In this document: in pieces, positions 39,986 through 48,292 of the stretch
Position numbering within the stretch: position 1 is the stretch's first letter
Layout: the number at the start of each line of letters is the position of its first letter
Assembly: GCA_017694995.1 (NCBI GenBank)
Contig: JADIMB010000001.1
Location: forward strand, 30,012 to 94,011
Source: Candidatus Cryptobacteroides faecavium
GTDB taxonomy: Bacteria; Bacteroidota; Bacteroidia; Bacteroidales; UBA932
Length of the DNA stretch: 64,000 nt
Reading direction: 5' to 3'
Made by a program: the position numbers and the translations under genes
The notes under the pieces: model-generated
Databases searched by the model: none
The model's input: only the letters and a program-made list of their open reading frames with translations
What the model was told of the DNA's origin: nothing

Positions 39986-40498
39986 ATGAAAAAGAGGATA
40001 ATTCTGGCTATGGTGTCATTCGTGTCGCTCTGCTCTCTGGCGGAAGCTCAGGGGAAGGCACAGTGGCCGGTATCTTACAGAAGGGGATACAGGGCTGATA
40101 TACAGACAGGAGTAGTCCTGAATCTGAACGGACCGAGTTATGTGATGACCACCTCGCACGGCTACTCGTTCGGCAACGGGATTTTTATCGGCGCCGGTAC
40201 GGGACTTTATGCGGATACATTCGCAATGGGGAAAAACGACGTGCAATACCAGATACCTGTGTTCGCCGAATTGAAATACAACCTTACTGCCGGTCCTGTG
40301 AGTCCGTTTGTCAGCGTCAAGGCAGGAGGCCTGTACGACTGCACCCTGAATTCACCAGGCTATATGGTGAGGCCTTCCGTCGGCGTGGACCTTTGGCGGG
40401 TTTCCATCAGTGTCGGCTGGGACAGGACAATGTACAAATATCTTGGCGGCATGACCGGGAAAAGCAATGTATATATCGGACTGTCGTGCAATTTTTAA
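39986..40498 (+). CDS. Outer-membrane beta-barrel-like protein
   Basis: Signal peptide, alternating beta-strand pattern, terminal aromatic NVYIGLSCNF. Confidence 0.6.
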   Translation: MKKRIILAMVSFVSLCSLAEAQGKAQWPVSYRRGYRADIQTGVVLNLNGPSYVMTTSHGYSFGNGIFIGAGTGLYADTFAMGKNDVQYQIPVFAELKYNLTAGPVSPFVSVKAGGLYDCTLNSPGYMVRPSVGVDLWRVSISVGWDRTMYKYLGGMTGKSNVYIGLSCNF

Positions 40499-40501
40499 TA
40501 T

Positions 40502-41377
40502 ATGGAAGATACTGGAAGACATCTTGATTTCGTTCTGAAGCATTACCGAAAAGGGGCTCTGGACACACGCAGGGCAATCAGGCGGTTCAACGCTGCGACA
40601 TCCTCCCGGGCAGGCAGGAGGAACCCTGCCCAGTCACCGTCCGGCCAGGATGCAGGCCGGAGGAAAGTAAGGACACTATGGCTGTCGGTCATTTCATCCG
40701 CAGCGGCAGTAGCGGCCGGAGTCATTGCCTATATGAACACCGGCAGCCGCGCCTGGACTGAAAACGCCACTGCCGGAGCCGTGCAGGTGTGCATCCTGCC
40801 GGACAGCACGTCAGTGACCCTTGCACCCGGATCCAGTGTCTGCTACAGAAAGGGCCGGGCCTTCCTCAGGCACCGCAAGGTGAAGCTGGAAGGGATGGCG
40901 TTTTTCCGCGTGACGAAGGACGCAGCGCATCCTTTTGTGGTCTCATCGGAGAATGCCTATGTGAAAGTCCTCGGCACTGAATTCCAGGTGGAGGAAATTC
41001 CTGGGACAGGGAACACCACCTGCACAGAAGTGTCTGTACGCAGCGGAAAAGTATTTTTCTCGAGAACTCCTGAATCGAAGGGCCTTGTCCTTGTACGGGA
41101 TATGTCCGCAAGCCTCGGCCCCGGGGAAACAATACCTGTTCTTACAAACCATGCACCTAACCCCGAGGCCTGGGCTACAGGAGTTTTTGACTATGAAGAC
41201 ACCCCTCTTGATGTGGTGCTTGACGAATTGTCCGGATATTACGGCGTGACACTCACCCTGGAGAAAGGAAAACCGGACAGGCATCTTACCGGAAGTTTCG
41301 ATGCGGGGGATCTCGACGAGACGATATTCCTGATCGAGGATGCGCTTGACGTGGAGATAAGCAAGGGGCAGGAGTGA
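40502..41377 (+). CDS. FecR-family anti-sigma factor
   Basis: LPDSTSVTLAPGSSVCYRKGRAFLRHRKVKLEGMAFFRVTKDAAHPFVV...VKVLGTEFQVEE; C-terminal YEDTPLDVVLDELSGYYGVTLTLE. Confidence 0.93.
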   Translation: MEDTGRHLDFVLKHYRKGALDTRRAIRRFNAATSSRAGRRNPAQSPSGQDAGRRKVRTLWLSVISSAAAVAAGVIAYMNTGSRAWTENATAGAVQVCILPDSTSVTLAPGSSVCYRKGRAFLRHRKVKLEGMAFFRVTKDAAHPFVVSSENAYVKVLGTEFQVEEIPGTGNTTCTEVSVRSGKVFFSRTPESKGLVLVRDMSASLGPGETIPVLTNHAPNPEAWATGVFDYEDTPLDVVLDELSGYYGVTLTLEKGKPDRHLTGSFDAGDLDETIFLIEDALDVEISKGQE

Positions 41378-41378
41378 A

Positions 41379-43859
41379 ATGGACGGCAGGAAGATCATAA
41401 CGGCAGGGCTGATACCGGTCCTGGCAGTCATGTGCGGCATGCTGTGCGGAGCGTCGCACATTGAGTCCCCGCTTCCGCAGCCGCGGGCGGTCACCTTGCG
41501 CGACAAGGTTATGCAAGTGCGTGAGTCCTATGGGGTTAAGTTTGTCTATGACTCTACGATAGACCTTGATCTCCCATACACCGGAGGTCCGGCAGGGGAA
41601 GGGGAGGGCCTTGAAGAAGCCCTTGACAGGATATTCGGCGGCAGCGGCATAGAGTGGAGGCGCCGCCGCGGCCACATAGTCCTGGTTCACGGCGAACCGC
41701 AGGAGCTCCGTGACAGTATTGGCACCGTGGGTCCGGGGAATCAGGCCGTCGAGCGGCGCGACACCATTACGGAGTCAAGGATCTCCACGGACCGCTACAG
41801 ACGGGAGGTTAACAGGACCCAGACTGGACTCGAGCACATCGACGGCAGAAAGTTCAACAGCGGCTTCGCCTTCCTCAGCAGCCCTGATGTCATAAAGGCC
41901 TTGCAGAATCTTCCCGGCGTGGCCTCCGGGACTGAACTCCTCTCCGGCCTGTATGTGCACGGCGGCACCGGGAGCGACAACCTTTTCCTCCTGGACGGTG
42001 TGCCGCTGTATAATGTGAGCCACCTCGCCGGGCTGTTCTCCTCGTTCAATACCGATGTGGTGGAGTCCCTCGATTTCTACAAGAGCGGCTTCCCGGCGCG
42101 CTACGGCGGCCGTCTGTCCTCCGTGGTTGACGTCAAGACCAGGGACGGGGACTTCGAGGACTACCATGGCGTTTTCTCCATCGGGCTGATAGACAGCAGG
42201 TTGCAGTACGAGGGTCCTATCGTCAAGGGGAAGACATCTTTCAATGTGGCGATGCGCCGCAGCTGGATGGACCTGGTGATGATACCCGGATGCAAGATAC
42301 TGAACAATTCCTTCAAGGGCAGCCGTAAGGTGGATCTGAGGTATTCGTTCCAGGATGTGAATGCAAGGCTCACACATCTTTTCTCGGAAGACAGCCGTCT
42401 TTCCATGAATTTCTATTATGGGCATGACGGCTTGAAATTCAAGGATATGCAGGATTCTGACGAGCAGGAGCAGGGGGAGCCGGTCCTGTACAATACCACA
42501 TTTGCCCGTCTCAGATGGGGAAACCTCTCCGCTTCACTGGACTGGCGGCACAGGATCGGACATTCGGCGGATGTAAGAGTGACAGCGTATTATACCAGAA
42601 GTCCCGGGAGCACACTTGCCTCGGCGGAGAACTGGAACTCCATCTCAAATGAAGAAGGGGGCGGCAATGCCTATGTCGTGACAGGTTCCTCGGAGGACAA
42701 CCTCTCCATGGTGCATGACCTGGGCCTAAATGCCGGTTTCGACCATCCCCTTACGGATGTCCACCATTTCAGGTACGGGGCCTCATACCAGTACCACAGG
42801 TACAGTCCGCAGCGGAGATATGAGAACTATGCCGGCAACGGCACAGAACGCTTCTATACGGACTATGATGCCGTAGACCGCCTGTACCACGGCCATGAGG
42901 CTTCGCTCTACTTCGAGGACGAGATGACTTTCAGCGGCAGGTTCAGCGCCAATGCCGGACTGCGCTACACCATTTTCGGCGTGCCCGGCAAGGTTTACCA
43001 CAGCGTCGAACCCCGGGCCGCCGTCAAATACAGCATCGGCAGGTCTGTGTCTCTCAAGGCCTCTTATACCGAAATGAGCCAGTTCAACCATTCCATATCA
43101 TCCATATATCTGGACCTTCCCACAGGGCTGATGATGCCGTCTACTGCCAAAGTGAAGCCCATGCATTCCAGGCAGGTTGCCGCCGGGGTCTATACAGACC
43201 TTCCCCATCACCTCCACCTGAATGTCGAAGGCTTCTGGAAGACAATGGACAATATCCTCGAGTATGATGGCCTCGGGGTGTTCTTCCCTCCTCTGGACAG
43301 ATGGGAAAGTTCATTCGCGACAGGAAAGGGAAGGGCGTTCGGTGCGGAACTGGACTTCGGGTACAGGACCCCCGCTACAGAGATCAACCTCTATTATACG
43401 CTTTCCTGGAACCAGAGACGGTTTGACCGTTTCTACGCTGACTGGTACCGGGACCGTAATGACAACAGGCACAAGATTACTGTCACCGCCACGCACCGCC
43501 TTTCCGAAAAAATAGACCTGTATATGGCCTGGCACTACCACAGCGGCAACAGGATCACGGTCCCTGACCAGGCGATGCCGGACGACAGGTGGCCGTGGCC
43601 TGATACCGTCATTTATTACTATACAGAGCCGAACAACGCCAAGATTCCTGACTATCACCGCCTGGACTTCGGCATCAACATACACAAGAAGACGAGACGG
43701 GGGAACGAGAGTGTCTGGAACGTGAGTTTCTACAATGCCTACTGCCGCATGAACGCCATGTGGGCCAGGGTCAATCTGGACGACGACAACCGCATCTCGG
43801 GCTATGCCACCGCGGCTTTCCCTCTTATACCTTCATTCAGCTATACATTGAAATTCTGA
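41379..43859 (+). CDS. TonB-dependent receptor with N-terminal STN-like region
   Basis: VRESYGVKFVYDSTIDLDLPYTGG (STN-like), plug DVIKALQNLPGVASGTELLSGLYVHGGTGSDNLFLLDGVPLYN, C-terminal beta-barrel ending SYTLKF. Confidence 0.92.
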   Translation: MDGRKIITAGLIPVLAVMCGMLCGASHIESPLPQPRAVTLRDKVMQVRESYGVKFVYDSTIDLDLPYTGGPAGEGEGLEEALDRIFGGSGIEWRRRRGHIVLVHGEPQELRDSIGTVGPGNQAVERRDTITESRISTDRYRREVNRTQTGLEHIDGRKFNSGFAFLSSPDVIKALQNLPGVASGTELLSGLYVHGGTGSDNLFLLDGVPLYNVSHLAGLFSSFNTDVVESLDFYKSGFPARYGGRLSSVVDVKTRDGDFEDYHGVFSIGLIDSRLQYEGPIVKGKTSFNVAMRRSWMDLVMIPGCKILNNSFKGSRKVDLRYSFQDVNARLTHLFSEDSRLSMNFYYGHDGLKFKDMQDSDEQEQGEPVLYNTTFARLRWGNLSASLDWRHRIGHSADVRVTAYYTRSPGSTLASAENWNSISNEEGGGNAYVVTGSSEDNLSMVHDLGLNAGFDHPLTDVHHFRYGASYQYHRYSPQRRYENYAGNGTERFYTDYDAVDRLYHGHEASLYFEDEMTFSGRFSANAGLRYTIFGVPGKVYHSVEPRAAVKYSIGRSVSLKASYTEMSQFNHSISSIYLDLPTGLMMPSTAKVKPMHSRQVAAGVYTDLPHHLHLNVEGFWKTMDNILEYDGLGVFFPPLDRWESSFATGKGRAFGAELDFGYRTPATEINLYYTLSWNQRRFDRFYADWYRDRNDNRHKITVTATHRLSEKIDLYMAWHYHSGNRITVPDQAMPDDRWPWPDTVIYYYTEPNNAKIPDYHRLDFGINIHKKTRRGNESVWNVSFYNAYCRMNAMWARVNLDDDNRISGYATAAFPLIPSFSYTLKF

Positions 43860-43866
43860 CTGTATC

Positions 43867-44919
43867 ATGACACATGGAATGAAAATATCTCCCTGCATAA
43901 TCATTCTTGCGCTTCTGTGCACATCGTGCAATTACTCCTTTGACCTGAAGGGGCTGGACGGCAAAGGGAAAATATATGTCACTTGCATATCGAGAGGTAC
44001 GGACACCACTGTGTTCGATGTCCGGACCACGGTCTCCATATCCGATGTCCCGGACAGGCCTCTTCCTGTGACAAGTTCACGTGCTTCCCTTACTGTGAAC
44101 GGCTCCGGGGCGGAGCTTCTGCGCAGTGACGGCTCTGTCCCGGGAGTGGCCGAGGGAAGTTTCTATACCCTTGACAGATTCTCCTCCGGGGATGTCCTGG
44201 AATTCAGGGCCTCGGTGGACGGGCTGGACGATGTCTCCGCCAGGACGCAGGTGCCTGGCAGTTTCCCTGAAGTGAGTGTGGATGCAGGCCTGGAGATGTA
44301 TGAGCCTGATGATTACAGCGAGAGCCTGCGCCTGACAGTGAAATTCATGGATGACCCTTCGGAGGAGGATTTCTACGGGATAATCGTCAAGTCCAGAGTC
44401 TCCTATGACACTGGGGGCAACCTGGATCCGGCAGACCTGCCATTTAAAGACTATGAAAGCTATCCTTATGTGATACTGCCTGATGACAATGACGAGAGCT
44501 CTTCAAAAGAAAGAGTCCTGCATGTGGACTATGACCTGAGGAATTCATTCGAGGGCTCCGTTTCCGACGTCCAGCTGATCCTGTGGGATGATGTCGGTTT
44601 CAACGGGGGTACTGCCTCCCTGGATCTTTTCCTTAACCATGAGCCGGATTATTACTTTACATTCCAGGGTGCCCGTGTGGAATGCAGGACGGAATACCGG
44701 CTGCTCCTTTTAAAACTGTCACCGGAGGCATATTATGCAGCCAAGGCCTGCTATATTTACATGCACAACTCGTACGGGGACATAGGCCTGTCCTCACCGG
44801 CTTTCATCTATTCCAATGTAATCGGCGGAATAGGCTATTTCGGTGCGATACACCAATCGGAGTCAGACTGGATCGCCAACCCTGGTGAAATGGTAGAAAA
44901 TCAGCCATATATACAGTGA
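43867..44919 (+). CDS. DUF4249-type lipoprotein
   Basis: Lipoprotein signal (LLCTSCNYSF), position directly after a FecR-linked TonB receptor, DUF4249-like architecture. Confidence 0.75.
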   Translation: MTHGMKISPCIIILALLCTSCNYSFDLKGLDGKGKIYVTCISRGTDTTVFDVRTTVSISDVPDRPLPVTSSRASLTVNGSGAELLRSDGSVPGVAEGSFYTLDRFSSGDVLEFRASVDGLDDVSARTQVPGSFPEVSVDAGLEMYEPDDYSESLRLTVKFMDDPSEEDFYGIIVKSRVSYDTGGNLDPADLPFKDYESYPYVILPDDNDESSSKERVLHVDYDLRNSFEGSVSDVQLILWDDVGFNGGTASLDLFLNHEPDYYFTFQGARVECRTEYRLLLLKLSPEAYYAAKACYIYMHNSYGDIGLSSPAFIYSNVIGGIGYFGAIHQSESDWIANPGEMVENQPYIQ

Positions 44920-45001
44920 ATTACAGGAAAAATCCCTATATTTACAAAGCCCGTGTACAAAGGGCATGTATGGATATAAGGTTTTCTAATTCCAATGTAT
45001 T

Positions 45002-45628
45002 ATGGATCCTGACCTGCATCACCTGTCCGAACTCCAGTGGATAGTCACCAGAATAGACGGAAAGATAGCCTCTGTGGCCCTTGACTGGAAGCCACTCGCA
45101 TGGCTGTCATCGAAGATTTCACCATGGCCGTCCGGGAGGATTTCCGACCTTCACTGCACGAAAATCTCTACACAGGAGCTTTTTGAGATATCGGATAAGG
45201 CGGCCTGGTCTGACCTTATCCTTATTGGCACGCCGTTCCAGAAGAAGGTATGGAGAGCGCTTTTCTGTCTCACCCATCCGTCAGAGGCGGAAGAAGGAAT
45301 GGATTTTCCGGTGAAGAACGGCAGGCTGGACGGGCTTCTCAGCTATACGGAATTCGCTTCTTTATGCGGGAATGTCTCAGGTGTGCGTGCCGTGGCCCAT
45401 GCCGTCGCTCTGAATCCTATGCCTGTCATCATCCCGTGCCACCTGATCATCCCGAAGGAGACGGCAGACCGTATAGAGCAGACTGAAAAAGAGGCCGACA
45501 CCACCCTTTTCGGGCGCGACGGCCTCTGTCTCGATCCTTCCATGTATTTCGGGCAGTTCAGTCTCCCCGGCGGATCCGCCCTCAAACGCGACCTCATTCT
45601 CCGTCATTTCAGCCTCCTTGAAGACTGA
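45002..45628 (+). CDS. Methylated-DNA-protein cysteine methyltransferase-like (Ogt/AGT)
   Basis: GTPFQKKVWRALF...VRAVAHAVALNPMPVIIPCHLIIPK active-site region. Confidence 0.85.
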   Translation: MDPDLHHLSELQWIVTRIDGKIASVALDWKPLAWLSSKISPWPSGRISDLHCTKISTQELFEISDKAAWSDLILIGTPFQKKVWRALFCLTHPSEAEEGMDFPVKNGRLDGLLSYTEFASLCGNVSGVRAVAHAVALNPMPVIIPCHLIIPKETADRIEQTEKEADTTLFGRDGLCLDPSMYFGQFSLPGGSALKRDLILRHFSLLED

Positions 45629-45664
45629 AATGACGATACTGCCAGCCGTCTGGTCTGACGTACC

Positions 45665-46372
45665 CTATTTCTTCAGATAGTAAGTCACTGAGGTCACTAC
45701 GCGTACTTTCTTGATGTTCGGTGTGTTGCTGTCCCTGTTCTCGATGGTGAATGTACCCTGGTTGGCTGTCTTGATCTTGCCCAGGCGGCTGCCTGAATCC
45801 TTGGCGAACTTCTCTCCCACCTCACGTGCGTTCTTGGTGGCTTCCTCTATCATCGCCGGCTTTATATCGTTAAGACCCTCGAACTTGAACTCCACAGGGT
45901 TGCTCCATGCGTTCTCCGACCCCACCACAATTCCTTTCTTGAGCAGTTCGGTCTGTCTGTTCATCAGGTCCATGACCGTATCCACATTCCCTGTGCATAC
46001 TGTCACCACATTGGTGCTGAGATAGCGGAGAGTGCGGTCGTTGTTCCCATATTCCTGGGCGTACTTGTCGGAAATGGCCGGTACCGATACAGTGATTTCA
46101 GCCTCATCTATACCTCCATCTGTGAGGAATTTCTTGATTGTCTCTGTATTCCTGTTGATTTCAGCATAGACGGTCGATATATCGTTGCCCACCACCTTGA
46201 ACACCAGCGGCCAGATGACCTTGTCCGCAGGGACTTCCTTTTCACAGAGACCTTTCACGGTCACTATCCTGTCGAAAGACCTGAAGTCTTTCACGGCTTT
46301 CGGAAGCATCGCTCCCAGAAATATCAGGCCGATCATAATGAACAGTCCTGAAAAGAATTTTCCTCTATCCAT
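45665..46372 (-). CDS. SIMPL (DUF541) domain protein
   Basis: IVTVKGLCEKEVPADKVIWPLVFKVVGNDISTVYAEINRNTETIKKFL. Confidence 0.88.
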   Translation of the reverse strand: MDRGKFFSGLFIMIGLIFLGAMLPKAVKDFRSFDRIVTVKGLCEKEVPADKVIWPLVFKVVGNDISTVYAEINRNTETIKKFLTDGGIDEAEITVSVPAISDKYAQEYGNNDRTLRYLSTNVVTVCTGNVDTVMDLMNRQTELLKKGIVVGSENAWSNPVEFKFEGLNDIKPAMIEEATKNAREVGEKFAKDSGSRLGKIKTANQGTFTIENRDSNTPNIKKVRVVTSVTYYLKK

Positions 46373-46403
46373 AATCAGATTTGTTAAATGAACGTCTAAT
46401 TTA

Positions 46404-46780
46404 ACGCCAGTTCGACGAATTTATGTTTAACAATATTATATTAAAAATCAATATTTTATCATTTATGACCGGATTTCTGAAAGAAATCCGGTCTGTCCAC
46501 CCCCAGTCACCTGCGGTGACAGCCCCGGTGGGGCATGCGGCTCCGCTACACTCCGCCGGCACCTGCGCTGCTCTGTTTCCTTCTGGAAACCTCGCTGACG
46601 CTCCGGTGCGGCCCTGTTGGGCCCTTTCAGAAATCCTGTCTGTCCACCCCCAGTCACCTTGCGGTGACAGCCCCGGTGGGGCATGCGGCTCCGCTTCGCT
46701 ACGCCGGCACCTGCGCTGCCTCGGTTCCCTGACGGAAACCTCGCTGACGCTCCGGTGCGGCCCTGTTGGGCCTTCCCATC
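46404..46780. repeat. Dispersed intergenic repeat copies B/C (two tandem core units)
   Basis: Left end AACGCCAGTTCGACGAATTTATGTTTAACAATATTATATTAAAAATCAATATTTTATCAT nearly identical to copy A; core units at about 46486-46624 and 46631-46780. Confidence 0.85.
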
Positions 46781-46858
46781 TTTTGAATTTTCCCGAAAAT
46801 TAAGGATTTCCCGGTATAAATTTTCCGTTATTATCCTTATGGAAGGCCCGGGCGCGGA

Positions 46859-48292
46859 TCACTCCCCGGCCCTGTTGAGATAGGCCTGCAGGGCCGTGCG
46901 GTAGGCTATGCACTGGTTGATGTACTCGTCGGAGCACTGCTGGAGCTGCGTCTGCGCCTGCAGCAGGTCCGAGACAGGGGACATCCCCGCCCTGTAGTAC
47001 GCCTCCAGCTGCTCTACGCTTGCTCTGGCCGTCTCCACACTTTCCTTTGACACCTGCAGCTGCTCCCATGCCGCTGTCAGGTCCAGCCAGAGCTTACGTA
47101 CCTGCAGGATGATCTGTGCGTCCAGATAAGCCTTTTCGTTCTCCGCCTTTTCTATCTGGTAGTCATACCGCTGGATTTTCCTGGCTGTCTTGCCCCAGTC
47201 CGAGAGCGGTATCTGGACTGTGGCGAATACGGCCCCGTTCATCTGCCCCTTGTCTATGAAGTTGCCATATCCGTATGAGGCTCCTATCCCGATCTGCGGC
47301 AGTGTCTCCCCGACTGTCATCTTCTTCTCCAGTTTCTTGGATCTTACGGACAGGTCCAGCAGCCTTGTCTCGGCCTGCTCCGCCGCTATCTCTTCTTCAG
47401 GCCTGTAGTATTCCTCCGGCGCCTGCAGCTCCTCCAGCCTGTCACAGAGCCGGATGTCGTCTATATACGGGACAGAGTCATTCTGTATAGTGCTGTAAGG
47501 GCTGTATTCCAGCCCTATGGAGTTGAAAAGATCCATCTTTGCGAGCCTTATCCCGTTTTTCACCTGTATCTTCCCTGAGCGGAGCCTGTTTTTCTGCAGT
47601 CTGACCTGGAGCAGGTCGTTTTCTGTGGCCAGCCCCGCGGATACAGCCGCGCTGACATCCCTGTACAGGGTGTCCACCAGGCTCTGCAGCTGGTCCATGG
47701 TACGCATCTTCTCCTCCAGGGACACCACCTGCCAGTATCCTTTCTCCACATCTTCGGAAGTAGTCCTGAGCTGTATTTCCTGTTTGAGCCGCGCCGCTTC
47801 CATACCCAGGGCGGCAAGCCTGTTCCCGTTCACAATCCTGCCACCGGCAAATACCGGCTGGATGGCGGACACGGTAGCCGTGACACCGTGTCTGAGGGTC
47901 GAATATTCAGGGTCGAAGCCCATCTGCCAGCCGAGGTTCGTGAGGAGATTGTCCAGGTTGTTGCTGAAATCATTGTCGCCGAAAATGTCTTTCACCCCTA
48001 TTTCCAGAAGAGGGTCGAATGCCTGGAACGCCAGCGCATTGACTGACACTTTCGGGAAATACTCCGCCACCGCTTCTCTTTTTTGGGCCTGTGCGGCCCA
48101 TATGTCCAGCTGTGCGTTGAGGACATACGGATTGTGCTCCAGGGCCATCTCCTGGCACTGCTGCAGGGAGATATTGAGTTTACCTCCATCGTCCGCTTCC
48201 GCTCCGTAGGACGGCATCCCGGTGCACAATGACACCGCAAGTGCCGCCAGTGGAAAGGCCATTATCCCGCATTTATTCCTGTTTCTGCTCAT
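46859..48292 (-). CDS. TolC-family outer membrane efflux protein
   Basis: NISLQQCQEMALEHNPYVLNAQLDIWAAQAQKREAVAEYFPKVSV; second repeat ending YRAGMSPVSDLLQAQTQLQQCSDEYINQCIAYRTALQAYLN. Confidence 0.93.
   Translation of the reverse strand: MSRNRNKCGIMAFPLAALAVSLCTGMPSYGAEADDGGKLNISLQQCQEMALEHNPYVLNAQLDIWAAQAQKREAVAEYFPKVSVNALAFQAFDPLLEIGVKDIFGDNDFSNNLDNLLTNLGWQMGFDPEYSTLRHGVTATVSAIQPVFAGGRIVNGNRLAALGMEAARLKQEIQLRTTSEDVEKGYWQVVSLEEKMRTMDQLQSLVDTLYRDVSAAVSAGLATENDLLQVRLQKNRLRSGKIQVKNGIRLAKMDLFNSIGLEYSPYSTIQNDSVPYIDDIRLCDRLEELQAPEEYYRPEEEIAAEQAETRLLDLSVRSKKLEKKMTVGETLPQIGIGASYGYGNFIDKGQMNGAVFATVQIPLSDWGKTARKIQRYDYQIEKAENEKAYLDAQIILQVRKLWLDLTAAWEQLQVSKESVETARASVEQLEAYYRAGMSPVSDLLQAQTQLQQCSDEYINQCIAYRTALQAYLNRAGE

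Noticed and set aside
40866-41132. Antisense 88-aa ORF opposite fecR as a regulatory small protein
   Set aside because: Composition typical of antisense reading of fecR; no start context or conserved motif.
32967-43685. Long antisense ORFs (e.g. 32967-34178, 35620-36591, 41775-42425, 40943-41506, 43311-43685)
   Set aside because: They lie opposite confidently identified genes and reflect codon-biased GC-rich sequence; no family motifs.
46486-46780. CRISPR array
   Set aside because: Tandem units are ~140 bp, only two copies, no short regular repeat/spacer pattern and no cas genes.
37303-46803. ORFs inside the GC-rich repeats (37303-37518, 46423-46803, 46463-46684, 46535-46732, 46683-46883)
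   Set aside because: Low-complexity translations of a repeated non-coding unit, different frames and lengths in each copy, no ribosome-binding context.
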